Positions 1 to 10,549 of a DNA stretch of 64,000 nucleotides are shown here, piece after piece. The position numbers and the translations under genes are program-made. The number at the start of each line of letters is the position of its first letter. Positions within the stretch are counted from its first letter, which is position 1. The stretch is from Pluralibacter sp. UBA7423 (lineage in GTDB: Bacteria > Pseudomonadota > Gammaproteobacteria > Enterobacterales > Enterobacteriaceae), in NCBI GenBank assembly GCA_002470465.1, contig DKMD01000034.1:1-64000 (forward strand), read 5' to 3'. The notes beneath the pieces were generated by a model. The model was not told the origin of the DNA and searched no databases. It worked only from the letters and a program-made list of their open reading frames with translations.

Positions 1-718
<718 letters not shown>

Positions 719-780
719 TCAAGTCACTCTTTACGAGTAACTTGACAGATTGCAGGATTCGTCCTGTAATCAACAACAAA

Positions 781-803
781 GGGCGGCTATGGCCGCCCTT
801 GTT
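781..803 (+). terminator. Hairpin after rpsA
   Basis: A perfect 7-bp GC stem (gggcggc 781-787, gccgccc 792-798) with a 4-nt loop, followed by only a short T-rich stretch (ttgttc). It probably ends or attenuates rpsA transcription ahead of ihfB. The weak T-run suggests some read-through. Confidence 0.65.
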
Positions 804-847
804 CAAGCTGTCAGCTTAACCTTTCCTGAAAGGAAACCGGAGGAATC

Positions 848-1135
848 ATGACCAAGTCAGAGCTCATTGAAAGACTTGCAAGCCAGCAATCTCACATCCC
901 TGCGAAAGCGGTAGAAGATGCTGTGAAAGAGATGCTGGAACATATGGCCTCTACGCTGGCCCAGGGCGAGCGCATTGAAATCCGCGGTTTCGGCAGTTTC
1001 TCTTTGCACTACCGTGCCCCACGCGTTGGGCGCAACCCAAAAACCGGCGATAAAGTCGAGCTGGAAGGTAAATACGTTCCTCACTTTAAGCCAGGTAAAG
1101 AATTGCGCGATCGCGCCAATATTTACGGCGATTGA
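848..1135 (+). CDS. ihfB: Integration host factor beta subunit
   Basis: IHF-beta, a DNA-bending nucleoid protein that pairs with IhfA. It is 95 aa, and near identical to E. coli IhfB with one extra C-terminal residue (Asp). The HU/IHF fold is complete: N-terminal helices, the GFGSF turn, and the DNA-inserting arm with RNPKTG carrying the conserved intercalating proline. The start is fixed by a clear ribosome site (accggaggaatc) just upstream. It follows rpsA, as in E. coli, and is closed by an intrinsic terminator. Confidence 0.98.
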   Translation: MTKSELIERLASQQSHIPAKAVEDAVKEMLEHMASTLAQGERIEIRGFGSFSLHYRAPRVGRNPKTGDKVELEGKYVPHFKPGKELRDRANIYGD

Positions 1136-1169
1136 GTTCCCGGAACGCTCCGGAACTTGAACGTGAAGA

Positions 1170-1192
1170 AAGCACCTGTGGGTGCTTTTTTT
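1170..1192 (+). terminator. Intrinsic terminator of ihfB
   Basis: Stem aagcacc (1170-1176) and ggtgctt (1181-1187) with a 4-nt loop, followed by a T-run to about 1192. Between it and ycaI (1193-1368) no further gene was seen. Confidence 0.85.
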
Positions 1193-1368
1193 GTTTTTGT
1201 CTCTAATCAGTGTGGCCACTGACGGTGGGCATTTCTGAAGCCTCCTCGCAATTTCTCTTGTGTGTGCTGCAACAACGCAAACTCCCCGGAAGCCCCCTCG
1301 TAAAATTCCTTTTTAACTGACGACAAGCCTGCCTGACTTCGCAACACTGCCTGTGACAAGGAGGCGTC

Positions 1369-3627
1369 ATGCGGTTACCGACATTAGCTACCTGCGCCAT
1401 CGCCGGCATTTGCCCGCTGCTTTGGTTACCCGAGCTGCCCTCAGCGATCGTTACCGGCGGAATAACGCTGTTGGCCGCATCGCTTTGCTTTTCAGCCAGC
1501 CTATTGAGAATCATTGGATTAACTCTCCTTTTTTTCTGTTGGGGAATTTTTGCAGCTCACGATGTTGTGATTCCTGCGAATACGCTGTCAGGAAAAACAG
1601 TGCAGGCTGAGGTGGAGATAGTTGCCTCTGACGGGGAAGAGAAGCACTACGCGAAGCTACTGAGTATCAATGGGCTGCGGCAGTTTCCGGCGCCAGGGAT
1701 TGTGCTTTATGGGCAGCGTTTGCCAGGTACCGTTTGCGCAGGGCTGCTATGGAAAATGACTCTGCGTATCAGAGCGGTACATGGCCTGCTGAATGAGGGT
1801 ATGTTTGACAGCCAGCGATATGCATTTTCGCTACACCGTCCGCTAACAGGTCGATTTACTCATGCCACGGTCTTGCAGCAAAGCTGCAGCCTGCGCGCCC
1901 GGTTTGTCACATCACTCTTTAAGAGCGTTGAACGCTATCCCTGGCATCAAGTGATGCTTGCGTTGGCCGTTGGAGAGCGTGTTGCTGTCTCCGCGGAGAT
2001 AAAAATGCTACTGCAGCAGACCGCAACTTCACACCTTATGGCTATTTCAGGCCTGCATATTTCACTGGTGGCGATGCTGGGCTGGCTTGTCGTCAGGGGT
2101 ATACAAATCGTTATGCCCTGTAAGTGGATTGGCTGGAGAATACCTGTGTGTGCCACCTTTTTGGTGGGCGCCTTTTATGCGTGGCTAAGCGGCATGGAGC
2201 CACCGGCGCTGCGCACCGTCGTTGCAACCGGTATCTGGCTTCTGTTGCGAATGAGAGGTAATAAATGGACATCGTGGGAGGTATGGCTATGCTGCGTGGC
2301 GGCCATTCTGGTCCTGGATCCTTTGGCGATATTGTCACAAAGCCTGTGGCTTTCTGCTTTCGCCGTTGCAACGCTTATCTTCTGGTATCAATGGGTACCG
2401 TGCCGCCGAATCAGACGCTCTGCGCTGCTGAATGCCGTCTGGAGTCTGCTGCATCTGCAGTCCGGACTGATGTTTCTGCTGCTCCCGCTTCAGGTTTTCA
2501 TTTTCAACGGGATCTCCTGGACATCCTTGCCCGCAAACTTTGTTGCCGTGCCGCTGGTTACCCTGTGTGAGATCCCACTGCTGTTAGCCGGGATGGCGCT
2601 CCATTTGACCGGCCCGGAGGTTATCGAGCAAAGTGTCTGGCTGATGGCGGACAGGTTGCTTGCTGGCCTGTTCTGGTTTTTACGTTCTCTGCCGGAAGGC
2701 TGGCGAGAGGTGGATTATCGCTGGCAAAGTCTCACGCTGTTGCCATGGCTTGCCGTTGTACTCTGGCGTCTTGATGGCTGGATAAAATGGCCCGGGATAT
2801 CCCTGACGAGCTGCGTTCTGCTGGCTTCTCCATTGTGGCGCCCGCTATCGCAGGGCTGGTCCGTGACGATGCTGGATGTCGGGCAGGGGCTGTCCATGGT
2901 CATCGAGCGCAACGGCAAAGCGATTCTGTATGACACCGGTCTTGCATGGCCGGGAGGAGACAGTGCACAGCAGCTGATTGTTCCCTGGCTGCGCTGGCAT
3001 CACATAACACCGGAAGGCATTATTCTCAGCCACGAGCATCTCGATCATCGCGGCGGGCTGAATACGTTACTCAAAACCTGGCCTGATGTCTGGGTACGGA
3101 GTTCTTTGTCATGGCCAAACCACCGGCCCTGTCAAAGAGGAGAGAACTGGCGCTGGCAGGGGCTGACGTTCAAAGCACTGTGGCCTTTGCCTGAAAACAG
3201 AACCGAAGGGAATAATCGTTCCTGTGTCGTTCGGGTCGATGACGGGCGAAATAGTTTCCTGATGACGGGAGATATTGAAATACCGGCGGAAATGTCGATG
3301 CTGAGCCGCTACTGGCAACATCTTGCGTCTACACTTGTTCAGGTGCCGCATCACGGTAGTAGTACCTCCTCATCGCCGGCGCTGCTGCAGGCAGTTGGTG
3401 GGCGGGCGGCGCTGTCATCTGCTGCACGGTATAACGCATGGCATTTTCCGTCCGCGAAGGTTAAGGCGCGCTATACGCAAAGGGATTACCAGTGGTTCGA
3501 TACGGCCCGTCAGGGGCAGATAACGGTCAATTTTTCGCCGGAAGGTTGGCAAATCCAGAGCTTACGCGATCAAATATCCCCCCGCTGGTATCATCAGTGG
3601 TTTGGCGATGCCCGTGATAACGGGTAG
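1369..3627 (+). CDS. ycaI: ComEC/Rec2-family inner-membrane protein YcaI
   Basis: A 752-aa member of the ComEC/Rec2 family, which in competent bacteria forms the inner-membrane channel for single-stranded DNA. An N-terminal part with several hydrophobic segments leads to the Competence domain (around residues 200-450, with the HLMAISGLHISLV segment), more membrane helices, and a C-terminal metallo-beta-lactamase-like domain with the ILSHEHLDHRGG zinc motif and a later VPHHGSSTS. A strong ribosome site (aaggaggc) precedes the ATG. In E. coli ycaI belongs to the CRP-S/Sxy competence regulon and helps DNA use as a nutrient; sxy itself lies at 50703. Length matches E. coli (754 aa) and the frame is intact. 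Confidence 0.93.
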   Translation: MRLPTLATCAIAGICPLLWLPELPSAIVTGGITLLAASLCFSASLLRIIGLTLLFFCWGIFAAHDVVIPANTLSGKTVQAEVEIVASDGEEKHYAKLLSINGLRQFPAPGIVLYGQRLPGTVCAGLLWKMTLRIRAVHGLLNEGMFDSQRYAFSLHRPLTGRFTHATVLQQSCSLRARFVTSLFKSVERYPWHQVMLALAVGERVAVSAEIKMLLQQTATSHLMAISGLHISLVAMLGWLVVRGIQIVMPCKWIGWRIPVCATFLVGAFYAWLSGMEPPALRTVVATGIWLLLRMRGNKWTSWEVWLCCVAAILVLDPLAILSQSLWLSAFAVATLIFWYQWVPCRRIRRSALLNAVWSLLHLQSGLMFLLLPLQVFIFNGISWTSLPANFVAVPLVTLCEIPLLLAGMALHLTGPEVIEQSVWLMADRLLAGLFWFLRSLPEGWREVDYRWQSLTLLPWLAVVLWRLDGWIKWPGISLTSCVLLASPLWRPLSQGWSVTMLDVGQGLSMVIERNGKAILYDTGLAWPGGDSAQQLIVPWLRWHHITPEGIILSHEHLDHRGGLNTLLKTWPDVWVRSSLSWPNHRPCQRGENWRWQGLTFKALWPLPENRTEGNNRSCVVRVDDGRNSFLMTGDIEIPAEMSMLSRYWQHLASTLVQVPHHGSSTSSSPALLQAVGGRAALSSAARYNAWHFPSAKVKARYTQRDYQWFDTARQGQITVNFSPEGWQIQSLRDQISPRWYHQWFGDARDNG

Positions 3628-3663
3628 AATGTGCGGCTATCTCAACATAAGCTGGTTTTTTGA

Positions 3664-5412
3664 ATGCAGAACGACAAAGATCTCTCGACGTGGCAGACTT
3701 TCCGCCGACTCTGGCCAACGATTGCGCCTTTCAAAGCGGGCCTGATCGTCTCTGCGGTCGCGTTAATTCTTAACGCTGCCAGCGACACCTTTATGCTGTC
3801 GCTTCTCAAGCCGTTACTGGATGACGGTTTTGGTAAAACGGATCGCTCTGTGCTGCTATGGATGCCGTTGGTGGTGATTGGTTTGATGGTCCTGCGTGGT
3901 ATCACCAGCTATATCTCAAGCTACTGTATTTCATGGGTTTCTGGCAAGGTCGTGATGACTATGCGCCGCCGTCTTTTCGGCCATATGATGGGCATGCCGG
4001 TCGCCTTCTTTGACAAGCAGTCTACGGGGACATTGCTGTCCCGAATCACCTATGACTCTGAGCAGGTCGCGTCATCTTCTTCCAGCGCGTTGATCACCGT
4101 TGTGCGTGAAGGGGCCTCGATCATTGGCCTGTTCGTGATGATGTTCTGGTACAGCTGGCAGCTGTCGGTGATCCTCATCGTGCTGGCGCCAATTGTTTCC
4201 TTTGCGATCCGCCTGGTTTCAAAGCGCTTCCGCAGCATCAGTAAAAATATGCAGAACACGATGGGGCAGGTGACCACCAGCGCGGAGCAGATGCTAAAAG
4301 GGCATAAAGAAGTGTTGATGTTCGGCGGCCAGGAAGTGGAAACCAAACGCTTTGATAAAGTCAGTAATAAGATGCGTACTCAGGGTATGAAGATGGTCTC
4401 TGCCTCTTCTATCTCCGATCCGATCATTCAGCTGATTGCTTCTCTGGCGCTGGCGTTTGTTTTGTATGCGGCAAGCTTTCCGAGCGTAATGGATACCCTG
4501 ACTGCCGGTACAATCACCGTTGTCTTCTCCTCCATGATTGCTCTGATGCGTCCGTTGAAATCTCTGACCAACGTCAACGCCCAGTTCCAGCGCGGTATGG
4601 CGGCCTGTCAGACCCTGTTCGCTATCCTCGACAGCGAGCAGGAGAAAGACGAAGGCACTCGCGTTGTTGAGCGTGCAAAGGGTAACGTCGAATTCCGCGA
4701 TGTCACCTTCACTTATCCGGGTCGTGAAGTACCTGCGCTGCGTGATATCAACCTGAACATTCCGGAAGGTAAAACCGTTGCGCTGGTTGGGCGTTCGGGT
4801 TCTGGTAAATCAACGATGGCGAGCCTGATTACCCGTTTCTACGATGTGGACAAGGGTAACATCATCCTGGACGGGCATGATATTCGTGAATATACGCTGG
4901 CATCCTTACGCGATCAGGTCGCGCTGGTGTCTCAGAACGTTCACCTGTTTAACGATACGGTAGCTAACAACATTGCGTATGCCCGCACCGACATCTACAG
5001 CCGCGAAGACATCGAGAAAGCCGCGAAAATGGCCTACGCCATGGATTTCATCAATAAGATGGATAACGGTCTGGACACGGTGATCGGCGAAAACGGCGTG
5101 CTGCTTTCCGGCGGCCAGCGCCAGCGTATTGCCATTGCGCGTGCTCTGCTGCGAGACAGCCCAATCCTGATTCTGGATGAAGCGACCTCCGCGCTGGATA
5201 CAGAATCCGAACGTGCTATTCAGGCCGCTCTCGATGAGCTACAGAAAAACCGCACTTCTCTGGTGATTGCTCACCGCCTGTCGACTATCGAAAAAGCCGA
5301 TGAAATCGTGGTGGTGGAAGACGGTCGCATCGTCGAGCGAGGCAGCCATCAGGACCTGATCGAACACCGTGGCGTGTACGCACAGCTGCATAAAATGCAG
5401 TTTGGGCAATGA
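3664..5412 (+). CDS. msbA: Lipid A/LPS-core flippase, ABC transporter MsbA
   Basis: Homodimeric ABC exporter that flips lipid A-core across the inner membrane. It is 582 aa, the family's normal size: six transmembrane helices in the first ~310 residues, then a nucleotide-binding domain with Walker [10 protein letters not shown] (377-385), signature LSGGQ (482-486) and Walker B ILILDE ending at D506/E507. Its TGA overlaps the ATG of lpxK by 4 nt (ATGA), so the two are translationally linked. Neighbours kdsB and lpxK act in the same lipopolysaccharide pathway. Essential in E. coli. Confidence 0.98.
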   Translation: MQNDKDLSTWQTFRRLWPTIAPFKAGLIVSAVALILNAASDTFMLSLLKPLLDDGFGKTDRSVLLWMPLVVIGLMVLRGITSYISSYCISWVSGKVVMTMRRRLFGHMMGMPVAFFDKQSTGTLLSRITYDSEQVASSSSSALITVVREGASIIGLFVMMFWYSWQLSVILIVLAPIVSFAIRLVSKRFRSISKNMQNTMGQVTTSAEQMLKGHKEVLMFGGQEVETKRFDKVSNKMRTQGMKMVSASSISDPIIQLIASLALAFVLYAASFPSVMDTLTAGTITVVFSSMIALMRPLKSLTNVNAQFQRGMAACQTLFAILDSEQEKDEGTRVVERAKGNVEFRDVTFTYPGREVPALRDINLNIPEGKTVALVGRSGSGKSTMASLITRFYDVDKGNIILDGHDIREYTLASLRDQVALVSQNVHLFNDTVANNIAYARTDIYSREDIEKAAKMAYAMDFINKMDNGLDTVIGENGVLLSGGQRQRIAIARALLRDSPILILDEATSALDTESERAIQAALDELQKNRTSLVIAHRLSTIEKADEIVVVEDGRIVERGSHQDLIEHRGVYAQLHKMQFGQ

Positions 5413-6389
5413 TCGCACGCATCTGGTCTGGCGAATCGCTTCTCTGGCTGCTGTTGCTGCCGCTTTCCTGGCTGTATGGCCTGGTGAGCGGCGCTATTCG
5501 TCTGAGCTACCGCCTTGGCCTTAAAAAAGCCTGGCGCGCGCCGGTGCCGGTGGTGGTGGTGGGAAATCTGACTGCGGGTGGTAATGGGAAAACGCCTGTG
5601 GCGATCTGGCTGGTGGAGCAACTTCAGCAGCAGGGTATTAAAGTGGGCGTTGTTTCCCGCGGTTACGGTGGCAAAGCGGCACGCTATCCGCTGGTGCTGA
5701 CGCCCCGGACGCTCCCTTCAGAAGCAGGTGACGAACCCGTACTGATTTATCAGCGCACGGGCGCACCCGTTGCCGTTTCCCCCAGCCGCAGCGAAGCCGT
5801 TCAGGCATTACTGGCGGATCAAGATCTGCAGATTATCATTACTGACGATGGTCTTCAGCATTACCGCCTTGCCCGTGATGTTGAAATTGTGGTGATTGAT
5901 GGCGTTCGTCGCTTCGGCAACGGCTGGTGGTTACCGGCAGGGCCAATGCGCGAACGGGCCTCTCGCCTGAAGAGCGTGGATGCCGCTATCGTCAATGGTG
6001 GCGTGCCGCGCCAGGGTGAGATTCCCATGCAGCTGCATCCGGGCCTCGCGGTTAACCTGAGAACCGGTGAAAAACGTAGCGTATCTTCACTTACTGATGT
6101 AGTTGCTATGGCCGGAATTGGTCACCCACCACGCTTTTTTGCCACCCTCGAGCAGTGTGGCGTTCAGCCAGTCAAAACTGTTGCGTTGAACGATCATCAG
6201 GTATTAGCAGCCGAAGACCTTCAGGCTCTGGCAACGGAAGGGCAAACGCTCATTATGACGGAAAAAGACGCCGTAAAATGCCGTCAATTTGCACAGGATA
6301 ACTGGTGGTATTTACCGGTAGACGCTGTTTTCGATGACGAAAGCGCGCCGCGGTTGATTCAGAAACTGGTCGGCCTCGTCCGGCGTTAG
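5409..6389 (+). CDS. lpxK: Tetraacyldisaccharide 4'-kinase
   Basis: LpxK phosphorylates the 4' position of the lipid A disaccharide on the cytoplasmic face of the inner membrane, making lipid IVA. It is 326 aa. A single N-terminal membrane helix (about residues 8-30) is followed by the P-loop [11 protein letters not shown] (52-62) and the conserved [12 protein letters not shown] segment. The start overlaps the msbA stop. A 40-nt gap separates it from ycaQ, so one operon is likely. Confidence 0.97.
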   Translation: MIARIWSGESLLWLLLLPLSWLYGLVSGAIRLSYRLGLKKAWRAPVPVVVVGNLTAGGNGKTPVAIWLVEQLQQQGIKVGVVSRGYGGKAARYPLVLTPRTLPSEAGDEPVLIYQRTGAPVAVSPSRSEAVQALLADQDLQIIITDDGLQHYRLARDVEIVVIDGVRRFGNGWWLPAGPMRERASRLKSVDAAIVNGGVPRQGEIPMQLHPGLAVNLRTGEKRSVSSLTDVVAMAGIGHPPRFFATLEQCGVQPVKTVALNDHQVLAAEDLQALATEGQTLIMTEKDAVKCRQFAQDNWWYLPVDAVFDDESAPRLIQKLVGLVRR

Positions 6390-6429
6390 CATTCCGCGCG
6401 CGGGCAGGCAAAGCTGACGAGGGCATTGA

Positions 6430-7659
6430 ATGTCAGAAGTAACGCTTTCACTTACCGCCGCGCGCCACCTTCATCTGGCCGCTCAGGGCCTGCTAAAAAA
6501 AAAACGCCGCCGTCCTCAGCCTGAAGATATTCTCGCTACCATTCAGCGCATGTCTCTGCTGCAAATCGATACCATCAATGTGGTTGCCCGAAGCCCTTAT
6601 CTGGTGTTATTCAGCCGCCTCGGCGCTTACCCGCAGCACTGGCTGGATGAATCGCTCGGTCGGGGGGATCTGATGGAATACTGGGCTCATGAGGCCTGTT
6701 TTCTGCCGAGAAGTGACTTTCCCCTGATACGCCACAGAATGCTTTCCCCGGATAAAATGGGCTGGAAGTACCGGCACGAGTGGATGACGGAGCACGCCGC
6801 AGACATTCAGGCATTAATCAATCATATTCAGCACAATGGCCCGGTTCGTTCGGCTGATTTTGAACACCCCCGAAAAGGTGCCAGCGGCTGGTGGGAGTGG
6901 AAGCCTCATAAGCGCCATCTGGAGGGATTATTTACCGCGGGTAAGGTCATGGTGATTGGTCGACATAATTTTCAACGAATCTATGATCTGACCACCCGGG
7001 TAATGCCCCACTGGGACGACGAACGTGACCTGCTGACGCAGGAAGAAGCCGAGGAACTGATGCTGCAGAATAGTGCCCGAAGCCTGGGCATTTTTCGCGG
7101 GCAGTGGCTGGCCGACTATTATCGCTTACGCCAGCCAGCGTTGCCCTCTTTGTTGGCGCGCTGGCAGGAAGAAGGGCGCATTATTCCGCTGGAAGTGGAA
7201 AAGCTCGGCCCGATGTGGCTGCACACCGATTATCTGCCACAGCTGGAAGAGGCGCTGGCTGGCAAGCTGACTGCCACCCATAGCGCCGTGCTCTCGCCTT
7301 TCGATCCGGTTGTCTGGGATCGCAAACGCGCTGAGCAGCTGTTTGATTTTACCTATCGCCTGGAGTGCTACACGCCTTCTCACAAGCGTCAGTATGGCTA
7401 TTTTGTTCTGCCGTTGCTTCACCATGGAAAGCTGGTTGGGCGAATGGACAGCAAAATGCATCGCAAAACCGGCGTGCTGGAAATTTTTGCCCTCTATCTG
7501 GAAGAGGGCGTACGGATTACGTCTTCGCTGGAGAAAGGGCTGAAACAGGCCATTACCGATTTTGCGCGCTGGCAAGGAGCGAGTCGTATTCAGCTTAATC
7601 AGCCTCCTGGCGAACTTTTCAGCGCTCAGCCGTCAGGTTGGGAAATTGCCGCCGCATAA
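6430..7659 (+). CDS. ycaQ: DNA interstrand-crosslink glycosylase YcaQ (AlkZ/HTH_42 family)
   Basis: A 409-aa HTH_42 protein. E. coli YcaQ is a DNA glycosylase that excises alkylated bases and unhooks interstrand crosslinks. The catalytic QxD motif is present as Q45-I-D47, in [14 protein letters not shown], and the C-terminal signature with [15 protein letters not shown] and the RLECYTP and GYFVLPLL segments is conserved. Unusual is an uninterrupted run of ten A residues at 6495-6504, encoding Lys23-Lys25 just before an Arg cluster; E. coli has GLLNKPRRR in this place. The gene stands between lpxK and ycaR in the lipopolysaccharide cluster, as in E. coli. Confidence 0.93.
   Translation: MSEVTLSLTAARHLHLAAQGLLKKKRRRPQPEDILATIQRMSLLQIDTINVVARSPYLVLFSRLGAYPQHWLDESLGRGDLMEYWAHEACFLPRSDFPLIRHRMLSPDKMGWKYRHEWMTEHAADIQALINHIQHNGPVRSADFEHPRKGASGWWEWKPHKRHLEGLFTAGKVMVIGRHNFQRIYDLTTRVMPHWDDERDLLTQEEAEELMLQNSARSLGIFRGQWLADYYRLRQPALPSLLARWQEEGRIIPLEVEKLGPMWLHTDYLPQLEEALAGKLTATHSAVLSPFDPVVWDRKRAEQLFDFTYRLECYTPSHKRQYGYFVLPLLHHGKLVGRMDSKMHRKTGVLEIFALYLEEGVRITSSLEKGLKQAITDFARWQGASRIQLNQPPGELFSAQPSGWEIAAA
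6495..6504 (+). repeat. A10 homopolymer inside ycaQ
   Basis: Ten consecutive A in codons 22-25 of ycaQ. Runs of this length are known sites for polymerase and replication slippage. The present frame is the full-length one. Confidence 0.95.
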
Positions 7660-7714
7660 ACGGCCTCTGTGCTATGCTGCGCCAGATACTTATTCGGTCC
7701 GCTCTGGAGGAACC

Positions 7715-7897
7715 ATGGATCATCGCTTACTTGAAATCATCGCTTGCCCGGTTTGCAACGGTAAGCTCTATTACAGTCAGGATAAGCAAGAGCTTATCTG
7801 CAAGCTCGACAGCTTGTCCTTCCCGCTGCGCGACGGCATCCCCGTCCTGCTGGAAAACGAAGCCCGTCCATTGAGCGCAGAAGAGAGCCATCCATGA
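7715..7897 (+). CDS. ycaR: Trm112-like zinc-ribbon protein YcaR
   Basis: A 60-aa protein of the YcaR/Trm112 family (UPF0434), the same length as in E. coli. It starts [18 protein letters not shown]: the CPxC pair is typical, with a third Cys in ELICK. The function is not established in bacteria; in eukaryotes Trm112 supports methyltransferases. The start at 7715 was chosen over more upstream in-frame codons because of a good ribosome site (tggagg) and family length. Its TGA overlaps the ATG of kdsB by 4 nt. Confidence 0.92.
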   Translation: MDHRLLEIIACPVCNGKLYYSQDKQELICKLDSLSFPLRDGIPVLLENEARPLSAEESHP

Positions 7898-8640
7898 GTT
7901 TTGTCGTTATTATTCCCGCTCGCTACGCTTCAACCCGCTTGCCGGGCAAGCCATTGCAGGATATCAACGGCAAGCCGATGATCGTGCACGTGCTGGAGCG
8001 CGCCCGCGAATCAGGTGCGGAACGTATTATCGTTGCCACCGATCATGAAGAAGTGGCCCGTGCGGTTGAAGCAGCAGGTGGTGAAGTCTGCATGACCCGT
8101 GCCGATCATCAGTCCGGTACCGAGCGTCTGGCTGAGGTTGTGGAAAAATGCGGCTTCAGTGATGACACGCTGATCGTCAACGTCCAGGGCGACGAGCCGA
8201 TGATCCCACCGGTAATCATTCGCCAGGTTGCGGATAATCTCGCTGCCAGTCAGTCCGGCATGGCGACGCTGGCCGTGCCTATTCACGATGCGGAAGAAGC
8301 CTTTAACCCCAATGCGGTGAAAGTGGTGATGGATGCGCAAGGCTATGCGCTCTATTTCTCCCGCGCCACCATTCCATGGGACAGAGACCGCTTTGCGCAA
8401 AGTCGCGACGTAATTGGCGACACGCTGCTGCGCCATATTGGTATTTACGGCTATCGCGCCGGATTTATTCGCCGCTATGTAACCTGGGCTCCGAGCCCGC
8501 TCGAGCAGATTGAGATGCTCGAACAGCTTCGCGTGCTGTGGTACGGCGAAAAAATTCATGTTGCCGTGGCGAAAGAAGTGCCGGGCACTGGCGTAGATAC
8601 ACCTGAGGATCTCGCCCGCGTTCGCGCAGAATTACGCTAA
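7894..8640 (+). CDS. kdsB: 3-deoxy-manno-octulosonate cytidylyltransferase
   Basis: KdsB activates KDO with CTP to CMP-KDO, the sugar that links lipid A to core. It is 248 aa. The N-terminal nucleotide-binding signature [13 protein letters not shown], the DEPMIPP segment and PEDLARVRA at the C-terminus are all present. It is the last gene of the msbA-lpxK-ycaQ-ycaR-kdsB run and is followed at once by an intrinsic terminator. Confidence 0.98.
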   Translation: MSFVVIIPARYASTRLPGKPLQDINGKPMIVHVLERARESGAERIIVATDHEEVARAVEAAGGEVCMTRADHQSGTERLAEVVEKCGFSDDTLIVNVQGDEPMIPPVIIRQVADNLAASQSGMATLAVPIHDAEEAFNPNAVKVVMDAQGYALYFSRATIPWDRDRFAQSRDVIGDTLLRHIGIYGYRAGFIRRYVTWAPSPLEQIEMLEQLRVLWYGEKIHVAVAKEVPGTGVDTPEDLARVRAELR

Positions 8641-8646
8641 TTTTTC

Positions 8647-8674
8647 GCTCCCCTCGGCCCTGAGGGGAGCTTTT
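8647..8674 (+). terminator. Intrinsic terminator of the msbA-kdsB cluster
   Basis: A 9-bp GC-rich stem (gctcccctc 8647-8655, gaggggagc 8662-8670) with a 6-nt loop and a T4 tail. Confidence 0.85.
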
Positions 8675-8781
8675 CCTGCTTCGTTTCCCCGCGTTTTTAT
8701 CCCGTTTTTGATCTTATCCGGTGACATCTCCGGCGTCGGCGCTCATTATAAAAACAGTAGTCTTCACAGGGGTAATCAGAT

Positions 8782-9675
8782 ATGGAACAACTGCGTGCCG
8801 AACTGAGCCATCTGCTGGGCGAAAAGCTGAGCCGGGTGGAGTGCGTGAGTGAGAAAACGGATTCGTCGCTGTGGTCGCTGTACGATGCGCAGGGTCACCC
8901 GATGCCGCTGATGGCCAGAAGCTTTACCACACCGGGACTTGCCCGACAGCTGGCGTGGAAGATTTCCACTCTGGCCCGTAGCGGAACGGTGAGAATGCCG
9001 GTGGTTTATGGCGTGATGACTCATGAAGAACACCCGGGGCCAGATGTGCTGCTGCTGGAGCGTCTGCGTGGCGTACCTGTTGAAGCGCCAGCCAGGACGC
9101 CCGATCGCTGGGAGCAGCTTAAAGATCAGATTGTTGAAGGTCTGCTGGCCTGGCACCGTCAGGACAGCGGGGGATGTGTTGGCACGGTCGACAGCACGCA
9201 GGAGAATCTCTGGCCGCTGTGGTATCGCCAACGGCTGGAAGTCCTGTGGGGAACGCTGAATCTTTATGACAACACCGGGCTGACGATGCAGGATAAACGC
9301 ATTTTGTTCCGCACCCGCGAATGTCTGCCCGCATTGTTTGAGGGGTTTAATGACAACTGCGTGCTGGTGCACGGCAACTTTACGCTGCGCAGCATGCTGA
9401 AAGATTCGCGCAGCGATCAGCTACTGGCGATGGTGGGGCCGGGCGTGATGCTCTGGGCGCCGCGAGAATATGAGCTGTTCCGGCTTGCGGACAGCGGGCT
9501 GGCTGAAGGATTGCTGTGGCACTACCTTCAGCGCGCACCGGTGGCAGAAGCCTTTCTCTGGCGGCGTTGGCTGTATCTGCTGTGGGATGAGGTCGCCCAG
9601 TTGGTAAACACCGGGCGGTTCAACCGGGCGAATTTCGACCTGGCGGCGAAATCACTGATTCCCTGGCTCGCCTGA
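8782..9675 (+). CDS. ycbJ: Phosphotransferase-like protein YcbJ (probable pseudokinase)
   Basis: A 297-aa protein, equal in length to E. coli YcbJ, with the layout of aminoglycoside/choline kinase-like (APH) folds: a VLLLERLRGVPVE hinge (about 89-101) and a VLVHGNF segment (195-201). In active APH kinases this place reads HGDxxxxN; here the catalytic Asp is Asn199, the later Asn is missing, and the metal-binding Asp of the next strand is not evident (AMVGPGVMLW). E. coli has the same change, so it is a family trait. The function is unknown. The 3' end overlaps the convergent elyC by 24 nt. Confidence 0.85.
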   Translation: MEQLRAELSHLLGEKLSRVECVSEKTDSSLWSLYDAQGHPMPLMARSFTTPGLARQLAWKISTLARSGTVRMPVVYGVMTHEEHPGPDVLLLERLRGVPVEAPARTPDRWEQLKDQIVEGLLAWHRQDSGGCVGTVDSTQENLWPLWYRQRLEVLWGTLNLYDNTGLTMQDKRILFRTRECLPALFEGFNDNCVLVHGNFTLRSMLKDSRSDQLLAMVGPGVMLWAPREYELFRLADSGLAEGLLWHYLQRAPVAEAFLWRRWLYLLWDEVAQLVNTGRFNRANFDLAAKSLIPWLA

Positions 9676-10428
9676 TCCTTTCAGCCACTGCCAGATACGC
9701 CCCAGCGTTTCGTAGCCCACGCGATCGCTGTGCATCAGCCAGACGGGCGAAGGGATGATGCGTTCCCACGGGTTCAGCGGTGAGTCAATTGCCAGCTGAT
9801 TTGCAGGTGCTGGTAACGGGTGCAGCCCCGCACCGCGGAAGAAAATCATCGCGCGTGGCAAATGAGAAGCTGACGTCACCAGCAGGAAGGGCGCATCGCC
9901 GATGGCGGCTTTGACAGCCGCGGCTTCCTCTTCAGTATCTTTCGGTTTATCCAGAATGATAATATCGCTGCGCGGCACGCCGAGGCTTTCTGCCACGCGA
10001 GCGCCAGCTTCGCCGGTACTCACCGGATTGGTTTTTGCCGCAGCGCCGGTAAAAATCATCTTCGCGCCAGGGTTTTGTTGCCACAAGCGGATGCCTTCCG
10101 TCAGGCGCGGTAGGCTATTGTTGATCAGGTTAGAACTGGGTGCCCATTGCGAATTCCACGTGTAGCCGCCGCCCAGCACCACCACGTACTCCACACGCTC
10201 AGTTCCTTGCCATGTCGGATAGCTATTTTCGATGGGTTTTAACAGTCCGTCGGCAACGGGCTGCAGGCTCAGGAGCAGCAATGCAATCCAGCCGAGACTA
10301 AGACAAATCTTACCTGTTCGCTGAAAACGACTAAACCAAAGTAGCGCCAGGCCGAGTGCCATCAGCAATAAGAGAAACGGCAGCGGCAGGATCAACGCGC
10401 CAATAAATTTTTTTAGCGTAAAAAGCAT
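9652..10428 (-). CDS. elyC: Envelope biogenesis factor ElyC (DUF218)
   Basis: A 258-aa DUF218 protein (E. coli YcbC/ElyC, 259 aa), needed in E. coli for normal peptidoglycan assembly at low temperature and linked to undecaprenyl-phosphate metabolism. Two N-terminal hydrophobic helices (about residues 8-30 and 38-60) precede the periplasmic DUF218 domain with VVLGGGY near 84 and the VTSASHLPRAM motif. It is divergent from cmoM and runs convergently into ycbJ. The start has in-frame support from family length. Confidence 0.93.
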   Translation of the reverse strand: MLFTLKKFIGALILPLPFLLLLMALGLALLWFSRFQRTGKICLSLGWIALLLLSLQPVADGLLKPIENSYPTWQGTERVEYVVVLGGGYTWNSQWAPSSNLINNSLPRLTEGIRLWQQNPGAKMIFTGAAAKTNPVSTGEAGARVAESLGVPRSDIIILDKPKDTEEEAAAVKAAIGDAPFLLVTSASHLPRAMIFFRGAGLHPLPAPANQLAIDSPLNPWERIIPSPVWLMHSDRVGYETLGRIWQWLKGSGEPGNQ

Positions 10429-10549
10429 CCGTGTTGGTTCCTTTTTTGACCATCCGACAGGAGACTGGCAGGGATATTACACCAGATAGCTTCCCTCTCG
10501 CTGTGGGTATGACAAAATAGCGTCTTTGGGCAGTGAGTGGAGTCAGATC

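Noticed and set aside
1203..1514. 103-codon minus-strand frame in the ihfB-ycaI gap
   Set aside because: It overlaps the ycaI start, lacks a ribosome site and shows no family likeness.
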